Assembly (NCBI GenBank): GCA_023375785.1
Contig: SZWC01001529.1
Coordinates: 9,281-73,280 of the forward strand
From: Penium margaritaceum
Taxonomy: Eukaryota; Streptophyta; Zygnematophyceae; Desmidiales; Peniaceae
Length of the DNA: 64,000 nucleotides
Direction of reading: 5' to 3'
Shown here: piece after piece, positions 9,518-20,968 of the stretch
How positions within the stretch are numbered: position 1 is the stretch's first letter
Layout: every line of letters begins with the position of its first letter
The notes under the pieces: model-generated
Told to the model about the DNA's origin: nothing
Seen by the model: only the letters and a program-made list of their open reading frames with translations
Database searches by the model: none
Position numbers and translations under genes: made by a program

Positions 9518-9982
9518 CTCGCTTTTCTACATTGCGAACGTCATTGTCCAGTGTATGTGAAAGTAGTAGTAATCAACTGTGTTCATGATTACGTAATGCA
9601 AAACCTGAACGGTGAGGATGGATGTTCAAACCCAATTTTCTTCAATCACAGTTTTCCAACGGCTTGTAGGACTACATGGATTGGGGATGGATGTTGAACC
9701 ACGTTGTCAAAGCACTGGCCTAAAAAAAACAGAGACAACTGACACAAGCACACAACATTTATGAACTCAGACCTAGGCAGGCCACTAGCCAAGCCGAGCA
9801 GTGTGTCAGCCAACACTTGGTCTAAGTTGTTCTTCCTTCCACGCTTCGTCTGAGTTCATGGCATTCTTCCCTGCACCCCTGCACAGAGACATGGAAATGT
9901 AGTTATGAAATGCAGGTCCGTGTATGCATCATTTGCAGACTTGCAGAACACAATGCAGACAACACTAGTTCAATGACTCACC

Positions 9983-12900
9983 TTAGATTCCTAGAGCATC
10001 CNCTTCCACTCCATGTTCCTCCATTCCGCCATGCTCCTCCATGAACCTGGCACTTTCAGCGTCGTGCTCTTCCTGTGTCAGCAGTCCGGTCTCAGGCTCC
10101 GCCGCATACCCCAGGGAGTCCTCACTGCCACTGTCGGACACGTTGTCGTCGAAGTCATCTGCGGCTGCCTCACCAACCTCGTCGTCCGTCGACGACCCCC
10201 TGGGTTCACCCTCCGGGTCGTAGTCGGACGCGTCACTGTCGTCCGTAGCTGCCCCTTCCTCGCGCCCTGCCCCTCTCTCTCTCGCAGCACGATCAGCTGC
10301 AGCCCCTGCTGCTGCCTCTCTCTGTGCGCGTAGTGCACCTGCTGCTTCGTCAGGCCGTGGCGTAGGTGGGTTTGGACAGCTCTTTTTTGTGTGCCCCTTC
10401 CGGCCACACTTCAGGCAGATGAAGTTGCATTTCCGCAGCGGCGCACGCTCCATGCGAGCGCTCCTCGGACGACCGCGGCCTCGCCCGGACCTGGCTGGCC
10501 CCAGCCTGGCGGCAATGGTTGGTTCAGTCCGGCTGGACTCAGTGTGGGCATAGGGTTTTCGTACGTGAGGCTCCAATACCGCACGGACTGGCCGCGGTTG
10601 ACGTGCGCAGTCGGGTCCACACCCACCTCCATCATGAGCGCACAAGCATGCTGGCATGGCTGGCCGTACTCCCGCCACCGACGACAGTCACAGGTTCCCA
10701 TGGCTAGGTTCACGTGCCGGCGCACATCAGTGGGGCCACGAACCATTGCCGCCGACGGCCCCTCCATCACGACATCGTAGTCACGTGCCACAGCGGAGCT
10801 GTGAAGCAGGCGTTTTGCGGGAGCCGGGGCTAGAAGCTCGCTGCACTTGGCTATCTGCTCTCGACGCTGCGCCATGATTCCCTGCACGAAGTAGTAGACC
10901 TGCAGGAAGCAGTAGAACGGAAACAGCTTGCGCACGCTCTTCAGACGAGCGTTCAGCGACTCTGACGCATTGCTGGTAATATGCCCCCCGCGAGGCACGG
11001 GGCACATGTACGACGTCCATTTGTGCAGTGGTATGCCACCGGTTCCGTCCCGGGCTGGGATGAGGTAGTCCGCAGCTCTTTCGCTGACTGCCCGCAGATG
11101 CCGTGTAACCCGGTGAAATTACTCATGCGTGAGTGCCTGTGCGCACTTGTATGCCCAGTATGCCGCCTTCTTGCCGTACCTCTCCTGTACGTTTCTGCGG
11201 AGGTGCCATGCACAGTACGTGTGTGTTGCGCCCGGCAAATGTCTTGCAACCGCTTTTGCCAGTCCAGCTTCACGGTCCGACACAATGACTGCGCCTGTAG
11301 TAGATGTAGAGGGGTAAGCTCGAGCCAGCTGCTCGCACAACCACAGCCATGTCTCTTCATTCTCAGTGGAGACCAGAGCCCACGCCATCGGGCATGCGTG
11401 GTCGTTTGCATCAAAAAATTGCGCGACCAACATGACCTGCTTGTGCCCATTCCTCAAAAACGTTCCATCCATTGTCATGATTCTCCTGCTGTACTCCCAG
11501 CCAAGTCGGGTGGCGCCAGGGGCCACAAACGCCCACTTGAACTTGTTATGTGTGTCCTGCTCCGCCACAGCATGCGTTGCCGGATCAACACGTTTGAGCT
11601 GCATGGACACATAACCACGGTGTCACAACTATGAACTGGAAAATGTGAACAAAGATGACAGTGAATGTGACGTACCATGCCACGAACGTGGCGGGACGTA
11701 CCTCCTCACACAAGGCTGGAAACATGGCCCAGGACTTCGCCTTCGTGTGACCCATGTGGTATGCCTGGGCCATTGTTCGTGCACAATACAGAGTACTGTT
11801 GGCAACTTGAATGCCCGATGCTTCCTTGATGATGGCCCTCAGCGTGGCAGGAGGCGTTGTCGGATCCCTCGCCATTTGCTGCGAGATGTGCCGGGCAATC
11901 CAACGTGTGGTACGGGCGGGGCTCCCGCGGCCAATAGTCGGGGTGCAAAAGTGGCCCTCTGACACGTAGGACAGCTTTACCGCCCCGAACTTGGAAGACA
12001 CCACTGCGCGTACGTGCCACGTGCAACCACGTCGCACGGCCTCCACGCAGCGCACGTCGATCCGTGCGGGCTCGCTCCGCACCCACTGAAGCCCAAAGCG
12101 GTTCGCCACCGCGTAGTCCTCGATGGCCGCTCTACAGGCCGCCATGTTGCGAAACGTCTTGCCCTCCACCAGTTCGTCACCATCTGCTTTCGGTTTCTTC
12201 GTCGTGGACTCGGGCGAGCTCTCGGACGTGGCTGCAATAGGAGACGATAGCCAGAGCGGAAAGCATAGTCGTCAGTCGGGAGTGGGCAGGAAGATGTCCA
12301 ATAAGAACATGAGAAAGCAATGTTCCGCAATCACTGGGTACGCACAGACAAGTATATGCCCTACACAACGGCCACAGCAGGCGTACAAAACATGAGGACA
12401 GTGAAGCATTTAAAAACCAGGACACACACATTACCAGTGGATGCACTAGGACAAATGACACGATGCCTTGCCCATGATTGGGTGTATGGAGGAGCCTCGG
12501 TCTGCTCCGGGGAGCGTGGCTCCATTCGAAACAACCGCATGCTCTCGGCGGCCTCTTCGTCGAAACGTCTTTCCCATTCCTCAAAATCACGGTCTCTGTT
12601 AAGCCAGAAGAAGGCTTCTTCCTCGGCACCTAATTCACGGAGGTTCACGTGGTGTGCCGTGAACTGCGCCTGCGCTGGAGGAGGCGCTGGCGGAAGACCA
12701 TGCTCCACAGGGCGATAGGCGCGTTGCTGAGGTGGTCGTGCGGCGGGCCGAACGGCAGGTCGTCCCGCAGGTAGTACAGCGGGTGCTGCACCGGGTCGGG
12801 CCAGAAATCGCGTAGGGGGTGGTGCAGCGGGTGGTGCAACGGGTGGTGCAGCGGGACGTGCAGCGGGTGGTGCAGCGGGTGGTGCAGCGGGACGTGCAGC

Positions 12901-13381
12901 GGGTGGTACAGCGGGTGGTGCAGCGGGTGGTGCAGCGGGTGGTGCAGCGGGTGGTGCAGCGGGTGGTGCAGGGGGTACAGCAGCGGGTAGAGCAGCGGGT
13001 ACAGCAGCGGGTGCTGCAGCGGTAGAGGCAGCGCGTGGTGCTGCACATGGTGCTGCAGGTCGTGCAGCTCGTGGTGGCGCAGGACGTGCAGCGGGACGTG
13101 CAGCAGCCGTCGGCTCGGCGGGAAGTGCAACCGGCGTGGCCACACCGACGCCTGAGGGGCGCCACCCCGCAGCCGTTGGTGGGTTCGGCCGTTGAAGATT
13201 ACGCCGCCTTGGGTCTGAAGAACCGGACAGAGTTGTGGCGGCTGTTGCCGGCGAGGCCACATGACGGGGAGGTACCTGCCGTGGCACGCGAAACTTAGCC
13301 GCCACGGGCAAGCTCCCCTGGCCGGTGGAGACCGCCCGTCCTCGTGTCAGAGGGCCGCGCGGTTGTGAGAGCACAGCAGTC
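9983..13381 (-). CDS. MULE transposase, spliced, with one stop and one frame change
   Basis: This is the DDE transposase of the surrounding element. Reading leftward, a long Pro/Ala-rich exon (from the gap to 12435, donor CACTG|GTAATG) joins in phase to exon 12231-11702 (GKTFRNMAACRAAIEDYA, then CTWHVRA..., a FAR1/MuDR-type N-terminal zinc-binding region). That exon joins in phase to one starting at 11598. The last exon has MTMDGTFL (first D, 11461-11480), VIVSDREAGL (second D, 11271-11290), CAWHLRRNV, SNASESLNARLK and a SWIM finger CDC..C.H (near 10640-10700). A CCHC knuckle (CLKCGRKGHTKKSC, near 10380-10430) and an acidic tail follow. A TAA at 11119-11121 interrupts THE|FHRVTRHL in an otherwise continuous frame, next to where the third acidic residue is expected. 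The frame also shifts once at about 10520-10560. These may be decay or sequencing errors. The start is not visible; frame across the gap is unknown. Confidence 0.8.
12817..13020. repeat. 12/15-bp minisatellite coding for Ala/Pro repeats
   Basis: GGGTGGTGCAGC units and GGGACGTGCAGC variants repeat about 16 times. On the minus strand they encode an (A/P)-rich run (APPAAPPA with ARPA variants) in the N-terminal part of the MULE transposase. The repeat keeps reading frame, with unit lengths that are multiples of three. Confidence 0.9.
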
Positions 13382-13433
13382 NNNNNNNNNNNNNNNNNNN
13401 NNNNNNNNNNNNNNNNNNNNNNNNNNNNNNNNN
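13382..13433. other. assembly gap (52 N)
   Basis: Fifty-two N are followed by a run of ten G (13434-13443). The gap interrupts the 5' exon of the transposase, so the start of that gene is missing or unplaced. Confidence 0.97.
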
Positions 13434-13959
13434 GGGGGGGGGGTGTCGCTAACCCCCCGTCCATGCTCACGCTCTCTGAGTTGTGCCAACGCATGTGAAG
13501 AACCATCCGCATGCCAGCATACATGCACAGGTTTTGCAACCAAGCCGCGTGCACACCACACGTGCGACAAGGGTCAGAGGTCACTGGTGCGCCTCCATTT
13601 GCGCACATGCAGGTTCGGCAGCCAGGCTGGCATCCGGGCATGCAGGCCGTGTTTCCTCCGCCTCGTTGTTTACGAGTGTACGCAACGTCAGCATGGCAAA
13701 GGAGAACCAACGTAGAAGGCAGCGGACGACCTCTAATGTTATGGAAAATGAAGTAGCCCTTGCTACGCGACCTCGATGCACACCGAACCAACTTCATGTC
13801 AATATATGTAGACACATTTACATTCGCATTTAAGTGCATGCACCATCTCGTTGTACGGAGTGCGAAAATAAATGGCAAAAATTGAGTTCATTGGAAAAAA
13901 AGTAACATCGTGCCCACGAAGTAACGCATATAACGCAGATGCCGGTACTCCTTGATAAG

Positions 13960-14114
13960 CGAAAGTACCACGGGTGGTTGGTTACTTTCCTGTACAGCGA
14001 CGGGCGGCTGGTTGCTTTTCTTCCGAGCGACGGGCGGATCGTTACTTTTGTTCCGAACGACGGGCGGATGAGAGTCACACTTCGTCTTTTATGGGTATCT
14101 GAGCTATTTCACCC
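13960..14114. repeat. MULE right terminal inverted repeat region with 30-bp repeats
   Basis: Four units of about 30 bp start near 13967, 13997, 14027 and 14057 (GCGACGGGCGG followed by a TTCTTTTCTTCCGA-like tail). On the reverse strand the element begins GGGTGAAATAGCTCAGATACC. The motifs pair with those at 6387-6530. The transposase promoter should lie here. The flanking 9-bp TTGTTGATA follows at 14115-14123. Confidence 0.75.
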
Positions 14115-14123
14115 TTGTTGATA
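14115..14123. repeat. 9-bp target-site duplication, right copy (TTGTTGATA)
   Basis: It is identical to 6378-6386 and directly follows the CACCC end of the MULE. Confidence 0.9.
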
Positions 14124-14230
14124 CTGGTCAAGGAGTGCCCGCTTACGAAAGGTCTCGCTTGACACTGCTTATTGGCATAGCTGAATTCCACAATGAAAGG
14201 TTTGTCTAGCATGTAATGGAAAACGTGCAC

Positions 14231-14450
14231 CTCTATTACAACCTCAAGTGTACATAGAACTTTGATCTTCGAACCTCATTGGGAACCACCTAGCTGTCCA
14301 GCAAATTGCTTTCCGGTTCTTGCGATCATAAAATCCGATGTGCGAACGTAGTGAACGAGCAAGAGGTATGGCGCTTTCGGACTTCGCATGCATTCCTTCT
14401 GTAACGTGGCGATATTTTGACTCGCAGGAAACAGTCGAAGGGCCCCCTCG
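14231..14450 (+). repeat. 220-bp segment flanking copia E1, left copy
   Basis: The segment from CTCTATTACA to CCCCCTCG is repeated at 20579-20798, also 220 bp, with about 21 substitutions and no indels. It ends exactly where the left LTR begins, and the right copy begins exactly where the right LTR ends. No coding content was seen. Confidence 0.93.
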
Positions 14451-14990
14451 TGTTAGCTTGTGAACCGCAGACATGTTGTGACCTCTGGCCTCACTGCACA
14501 CTCACCTCACTGATGCAGGTGACCGATGCTAGAGTGACGCTGGCGCCGGCACCACAACGTCCCTCATGGTGACATGTGCACAAGAAGTGGAGCCATGGCA
14601 ATTCTCGTTGTGGCTCATGACAGAAATACTTTATCGACACATGTTTATCGTTGCATGAACACTAGGTTTCCTTGTGTTCATGGGGGTTGAGCACCCAGGT
14701 TTGTAACACTTAGGTTGTCTCGGCAGAGTCCTGTCTCTCTGCAGGCTTGCAGGATAATTCGGCCAACAGGCTCGAGTTTGAGGTTGTGCTGTGCCCCGTA
14801 GTGCGAGCAAGGAGGAGCTCGCTGCTCCTCGCTCGTCACGTCCTTCCTCGCCCGCTAGCAGCTCTGCTCGTTGTTAGTCGTTCTTCCTTGTCACTCACGT
14901 GCGCATGGAACTCTATCCATGGTGCTCAACCTATCTTGGTTCCCGCCCCACAGTGTTCCATTCTCTCGTCACACCATAGCTTACTACCCA
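14451..14990 (+). repeat. 5' LTR of E1
   Basis: It runs from TGTTAG to CCCA and is followed after one base by the tRNA primer site. It matches 20041-20578 over its whole length. Confidence 0.93.
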
Positions 14991-15654
14991 ATGGTATCAG
15001 AGCGGTGTGAAGAGGGAACGCATCGCGCGCGACACTGCGCATGAGATCCTGTTGGCGCGTGACATTTCGCCGTCGCCGCCACCGCTTCCACCGCCTCTGC
15101 TATTCTCTAGTAGTCGCACACTCTCTTAGGGAGGATAATTCTTCTCCACCCTAGTCTTCGGCCTCACAGTCTCAGCGGCCGACTCCAGCCACGTCCAGAA
15201 AACCACAGGTTAGGATTTTCCCTTTCCCGCGGATCTCTCTTCCCTTTCCGCGGATTGCTCTTTCCCGCACCTCGCTCAAACCACTACTGCTGCGATCTTC
15301 GTAGCTCACACCGCAACCCCGTGCTCGCCTCTCAGGGGTTGTCGGGCGGTACTGGTGCATTCGCGTGATTGCGCCGGTGGCATCCGTACATCGACAGTTG
15401 CATCTCTCACAACTGCAAGTGTTGGTGCATCTGAATGCTAGCAACAGCTTCAACGGTCTCAGCAGCCGTAGCTTCAGCAGCGAGACTGCTCTACATTACC
15501 TTTCACAAGCTGTGGCGGTCTTCTCTTGTACGACTCTTGTAACCCGCAGTAGCACACACAGCAGCAGCCGCCTCAGCCATAGAGGGAGCAGCCGTACAAT
15601 CACTGTCACAGTTGTCACTTTGATTACCAGAGGTCCTCCTAGCTCGTCTACAGC

Positions 15655-16015
15655 AGCAGATCGGCAGCAACAGTAGCATCTTCCGCAGCAACAGCGTTAA
15701 CAGTCGCCTCAGCCGCAGGAGCAGTAGCATACGGAGCAGCAGCAGCAGCATTGCTAGCAGTGGTGGTGGCAGCCTCGTTAGCCGCAGCAGCAGCAGCATC
15801 GGGAGCAACAGCAGTAGCATTACTAGCAGCAACGCTCGCAGCCTCATTAGTCATAGCAGCAGTAGCGGCATCGGGAGCAAGAGCAGCAATATCGTTAGCA
15901 GCAGCACTGGCATCCGCATTAGCCGCATCAGCAGCAGGAGCAGCAGCATCGGCAGCAGCAAGAGCAACACTCGCAGCAGTATCGACACTCGCAGCAGTAG
16001 TAGCATTGTTAGCAA
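15655..16015 (+). repeat. GCAGCAGTA-type trinucleotide-rich leader of E1
   Basis: Interrupted GCA/GTA/GCC triplets fill the region between the primer site and gag. Long Ala-rich or Leu-rich frames exist on both strands, but they follow from the repeat and are not taken as genes. Confidence 0.8.
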
Positions 16016-19000
16016 TGACGCTGACAACCGCATGAGTGGATGGAGTAACAGTCCGGTTGCTGCAGTGACAATGGCTCTCCGTTCCGTGCACCGCTTCGGT
16101 GGTGCTGCATCCCACCACACTGGCTCGTCACGATACTCCTAGCACGCTTCCCTCTGGTGCTTACTACAAGGGAGGGCTGCTGCATTGTCACGCCAGGCGT
16201 CGCAGAGGAATGAGCAGTGACCGGGGGTCCGCATCCACAGCGACGTCATCCACACGGGCTGCTTGGCATCATCCGGTAAGTATCTGCCCGCCTCTTTCTC
16301 CTAGTGGGGGTCTGCAGCCACAGGATGCTCCCGACCTGTTCGCTCCATTTACACAAGACGTTGCTAGTCTTGTAAGTGCCCTCACTCGCACGACTACAGC
16401 AATTATAGACGTAGCTACAACAGCTGCTACTATGTTTGCCGCAGTCGCTAGAGCCTCTCGCGCCTGCCTTGACCTCAGCAGGGCGTGTAACAGAAGCATA
16501 CACAGAGGCTGCAGTTGTCATTGGTCCCATTGCTACAGGAACCGCTAACATAGGGATAAAGATTTCTGCAGTAGCATCCGCCATCCCATCAGCGACAGCT
16601 TCAGCTGCATCTGCGACAGCGGCGGCGACAACTTCTGTCCGTACCTCGACATCGGCTGCTGTTATTGCAGGGGCATTTGCTCCATCCGCTGCCCCCAGCT
16701 TCGTCACGGCGATAGTCTCCATCGCAGCAGTCATCACCACCCTCAGTGCTGCCTTTGTCACTGGAGCGTTTGCTGTGGTGGTACTACTTGCCTCCACCTT
16801 TGCCATTCTCTCCGCTGCCTCCGCAGCTGCAGTTCCACCGCTTTTATCCTTTTTGCGTAGTCTGTCACCTCCTCTCAGCGCATGATTCTCTGTGTTACAT
16901 GCTTTCGTCCCCTGCTGTCTTCCCTTGTCCTCTCTGCTGTGGCTTGTCTTGTATGACTCGGGGTGGGCTGTCCTGCAGCATTCAGCTACCTTGCCTAAGG
17001 CACCCCCATTTTTCCCATGCCCACTGGGGCTGGGGAAACTCTGCCCAAATTTGTCGGGCAGAGCCCTCATGTTGTCACCATGCCTGGTGACGACGAGTCA
17101 GTCATTGTTGCCCGTCAACGTCAGCTAGCTCTCGCTCGCGAGGCTCAGCAAGAGGCTGAAGACCGTGTTAAGCTGGCAGAGGAAAATCGTGTAACTTTTG
17201 CCAATGAAGTCGCCACTATTTTCTTACATCGCCTCCCAGCCGCGTCTGCTGTCCCAGCTGTGGGTGGTAATACTACTCCTGCCTTTGGCACACCCTTTAC
17301 CTCCAGCACCTCTGCCACTGCTCAGACAGGTCACACCGCTGTGGCTGCCCCTAATCCTGCGCTGCGCCAGCATGACTTCTTCTCGCAGTCGCCTTCCTTC
17401 TCTACTGGACTCGCCTTCTCGTCCTGGGAGGTGCGCTTCAGCGCTTGGGCTCAGGGGGAGCAGGTGTGGGAGTACTACTCTCCAGTTGTTGCTCCGTTCA
17501 CTCCCCATGCTACTGAGTCTACCCGTGTTGTGCGCGCCCTGATCGCTGCCGCTCATGAGTCGTTGATTGATGATGTCGGCATGTTCAATGCTGACCCCAC
17601 TGTCCAGCGTCTGGTCGACCCTGTAGGCGCATATGCCATGCTGCGTCGTCGCACCACTATCATGTGCCAAGCCGCTCAGAGCGCGCTCACAGTCCAGTTC
17701 AACACGCTTCACATGCTTTCAAACGAGACCGCTGATGCCTACTGGGCTCGCAGTCTCAAGCTCCTTCGCGAGCTTGACATCGTAGCGCCTGGCCAGCTCT
17801 TTGCCGTCCTCATCATGGTCAATGGCCTCATCCCGGAACTGCCTGACCCTCTTCGCGACGTCAAAGTAGACGAGCTGCATTGTCTTGCATCACAGCCCGT
17901 TCCGCCTAGGGCGCCGCCTGGTGTAGGAGCTCTCTGGGATTTTACCTTCAAGCGTCTTGCTTTCTAGTGGACTGGCCATTAGAACAAGCGACTCCACCGC
18001 TTTGCCGTCACGGGTGTTGCTGCGCTCACCACCACCACTGTTGCACCAGCTTTTTCCTGTGCTCCTTCTTCCTCCTCCTCTTCTACCTCCTCCTCTACTG
18101 CCTACGCCCTTGCCTCCCAGGGCCATGGGAAGGGCAATTGTGAGGGTAAAGGCAAGGGGAAGGACAAGGGCAGCGATGCCTCATCCCTTGCTCCTAGTGC
18201 CGTCGTGTGCTCGAACCGCGGCTCCACAGAGCACTCTGCCCATTCCTGCCCCGTCCCTCCGGTCGATCTTCGTCTAGCTAGGGCCATGCGTGCTCACTGG
18301 GCCCGCACGTTTGGCTCCTCCTCAGCGCCTTCGACCTCCATCTCCACGGCTTTTTGTGTCCGTCTGCCACCATCTGTGCTCACGCCCACTCCACCACTGG
18401 CGTACATTCCTTTCCGCTTCCTGGCCCATACCACTGGGGCTGGCCTCTTCCATCTGGTGCATCCACCTATGCGGGTCCTCCTTCCTTTGCCTACACCGTG
18501 CCGCTGTGGTTTCCTTCTTCCTCGGGCGCTTCTACTCCGGCCCCGCCGGCGCCGGTGGACGGTGATCGCGGTGATCGGGAGCGCGAGTATGAGCAGTCCC
18601 TTCTTCAGCTTTTGCGCCTTCGCGATTAGGGAGGTGAGAGTGTTGCATCGCCAGCCAGAGGTCTCGTTTATTAGACAGACAGTCACCTTCATGGGGAACC
18701 CCCAGGCCACGTTCTGGGCTCGTTGAGTGTGTCAGTCCCGTGGATTGAGCACTGGCAGGCTGTCTTCCTTCCTCGTTGTCTATCCCTCTGTGCACCGTCT
18801 GTTTCCTCTCAGTCCTCCATTGGCACTGTCGCCACCTCCGGTGTTCTCCCCTCTATGCGTGTCTCCAGTAGCTTTTGGGTCCTCGATTCCTGTGCCACCC
18901 ACCACATGACGTCTATCTGCTCGTCGTTTGTCTCGTTGGGTACCGTCGGGCCGGTCCGCTTCGTTTGTGCTGGGTCCGGTCAGTTGCTTCCTGTTCATGG

Positions 19001-20040
19001 TATTGGCGTCGTTCGTTGTGTTGGTCCCAGTGGTGCCCTGTACTTGCCTGACGTTCTGTACGTGCCTTCGCTCAAGCTCAGTATGCTGTCTGTGTCGTCC
19101 CTCGATGACCAAGGAAATGGACTTCACTGCCAGTTGTGGCATTGGTACTGTCTGTATGCGCCCCTCTGGCCGTCCTATCTTACGTGGCGTGCAGTGTGGC
19201 AAGCTCTACCGTGTTCCCTTACATGTCTCCTCCCCTCCTTCCATGCAGGGGACTGCCCTCGTTCACGTTGCTCCCTCCCTCTCTCCTGACCGTGGTTGTC
19301 TCCTGCATCGCCGTCTTGGGCATGTCCATTCTGACGTCGTTCACGGTATGTCTTATCTTCAGCCTGCTGTTTGTCTCTCTCCGTCTGACGTTTCTGCCCC
19401 TTGCCCCATTGACTGTCTTGATTGTGCACAAGGCAAAATGCATCGTACACCTTTCTCTCCGTCTGATTCTCAGTCATCCCACCTGCTCGATCGTGTCCAT
19501 GAGGATGTCATGGGTCCATTGCCCCATGACCTCCTGGGTGACGTCGGTCGCTATGTCTTATGCCTTACCGATAACTTTCCTGGTTTTGCTGGGTGTGCGC
19601 CCTTCGTCAGAAGAGCAATGTTTGCTCCGTCATCGAGTCCTGGCTTGTCTAGGCTGAACGCCCCTGCCAGCGGTCATTGCGCACCTTTCGCAGCGACCGT
19701 GGTGGTGAGTTTCTTGGTCCCACCGCTCGCCTCCTTGAGTCCCGCGGGGTGTGTTTGGAGACCTCTGCTCCATACACACCTAGTAGAACGGTGTCTTCGA
19801 GCGTTTGGGTTCCAGATCGTTTGGGTTGACACACGACAGCAGTGAACCGACTTCTTGACGAAGGCACTCAGCAGCAATGTCTTCAAGGCGGTCGTGCATG
19901 CAGTGGGACTGTTTTGTCCTCGTGGTGATCCTGGATGAATGTTTGTTCTGTGAGTGTGTGCAGTCATTTGTCACGTCTTGTGACATGTGTGGTACCCATG
20001 AACTTGTGCTTGTGTGCATCAAGTGTGGTTCATGGGGGAG

Positions 20041-20578
20041 TGTTAGTTTTTGAACCGCAGACACGTCGTGACCTCTGGCCTTGCTACACACTCACCTCAC
20101 TGATGCAGGTGACTGATGCTAGAATGACGCTGGCGTCGGCACCACAGTGTCCCTCATGGTGACACGTGCACAAGAAGTGGATTCATGGCAATTCAAGTTG
20201 TGGTTCATGACAGAATCACTTTATAGACATGTTTATTGTTGCATGAACACCAGGTTTCCTAGTGTTACTGTTTTGGGGGGGGGAGCACCTGGATTTGTGA
20301 CACTTAGGTTGTCTTGGCAGAGTCCTGTCTCTCTGCAGGCTTGCAGGATAATTCGGCCGACAGGCTCGAGTTCGAGGTTGTGCTCTGCCTCGTAGTGCAA
20401 GCAAGGACGAGCTCGTCGCTCCCTGCTTGTCACGTCCATCCTCGCCTGCTAGCAGCTCTGCTCATTGTTAGTCGTGCTTTCTTGTCACTCACTTGGAACT
20501 CTATCCACGGTGCTCAACCTATCTTGGTTCCCACCCCACAGTGTTCCATTCTCTCGTCACACCATAGCTCACTACCCA
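20041..20578 (+). repeat. 3' LTR of E1
   Basis: It starts TGTTAG after a polypurine tract (ATGGGGGAG, 20032-20040) and ends CTACCCA at 20578. It is the partner of 14451-14990. Confidence 0.93.
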
Positions 20579-20798
20579 CTCTATTACAAACTCAAGTGTA
20601 CATAGAAATTTGATCATCGAACCTCATTTGGAACCACCTAGCTGTCCAAAAAATTGCTTTCCGGTCCTTGCGATCATGAAATCCGATGTGCAAACGTATT
20701 GAACGAGCAAGAGGCATGGCGCTCTCGGACTTCACATGCATTCCTTGTGCAACACGGCAATATTCTGACTCGCAGGAAACAACCGAAGGGCCCCCTCG
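20579..20798 (+). repeat. 220-bp segment flanking copia E1, right copy
   Basis: This is the partner of 14231-14450, flush with the right LTR end. Its divergence (about 10%) is close to that between the two LTRs. Confidence 0.93.
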
Positions 20799-20968
20799 TC
20801 GCTGAGATTGGGCGGCAAGGCTCTATTGTTGGCGAGATCGGCCGTCACGGCATCATTGTAGTCGAGCCACTTGACAGACCAGGGCCCTTAGGTAGGACTG
20901 CCCTTTTTTTGTGCTGATTCCTACTAGGCCCAGCAGGTCCCCTTTCAACACATGGGGTGTTTCGAACC

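Larger units (their letters stand above)
6387..14114. mobile_element. Mutator-like DNA transposon (MULE), 7.7 kb, with both ends
   Basis: The element is bounded by a perfect 9-bp target duplication (6378-6386 and 14115-14123). Its ends are related inverted sequences: both begin GGGT and reach ATACCC 11-12 bases later, and further in both carry CGCCCGT(C/T)G-type subterminal repeats. Inside, the minus strand encodes a MULE transposase (9983-13381). The plus strand carries two small Trp/Pro-rich genes (7055-7342, 7474-7797) and a 426-bp array of decayed copies. Transposase and small genes are convergent, each starting from its own end, as mudrA and mudrB do in MuDR. The ends are only loosely similar, so the insertion is not very recent or the termini are asymmetric. 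An N gap lies at 13382-13433. Confidence 0.85.
14451..20578 (+). mobile_element. Ty1/copia LTR retrotransposon E1, broken
   Basis: LTRs are at 14451-14990 and 20041-20578, with a primer site TGGTATCAGAGCGG at 14992-15005 (initiator-Met tRNA 3' end) and a purine tract ATGGGGGAG before the right LTR. After a trinucleotide-rich leader the recognisable parts are: a gag frame (17017-17967) with an N-terminal coiled-coil-like stretch and the WARSLKLLREL gag motif, a CCHC-like knuckle near 18205, a protease-like block near 18880-19100 (SCATHHM), GAG-pre-integrase (LLHRRLGHVHS) and integrase N-terminal sequence up to about 19700, and the C-terminal tail of RNase H near 19845-19940. The element is broken, with roughly ten or more breaks, and not all pol domains are seen. 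LTR divergence of about 8% by eye suggests middling age. Confidence 0.92.

Noticed and set aside
12635-13262. Long Thr/Cys- and His/Pro/Leu-rich frames on the minus strand
   Set aside because: They are alternative frames of the minisatellite. The Ala/Pro frame is the one that splices in phase to the transposase.
13967-14086. Regular 30-bp repeats resembling a CRISPR array
   Set aside because: The repeats abut without spacers and lie at a MULE end in a eukaryotic context.
15503-16118. Leu-rich and Ala-rich frames
   Set aside because: They are products of the triplet-repeat leader of E1; every frame stays open there.
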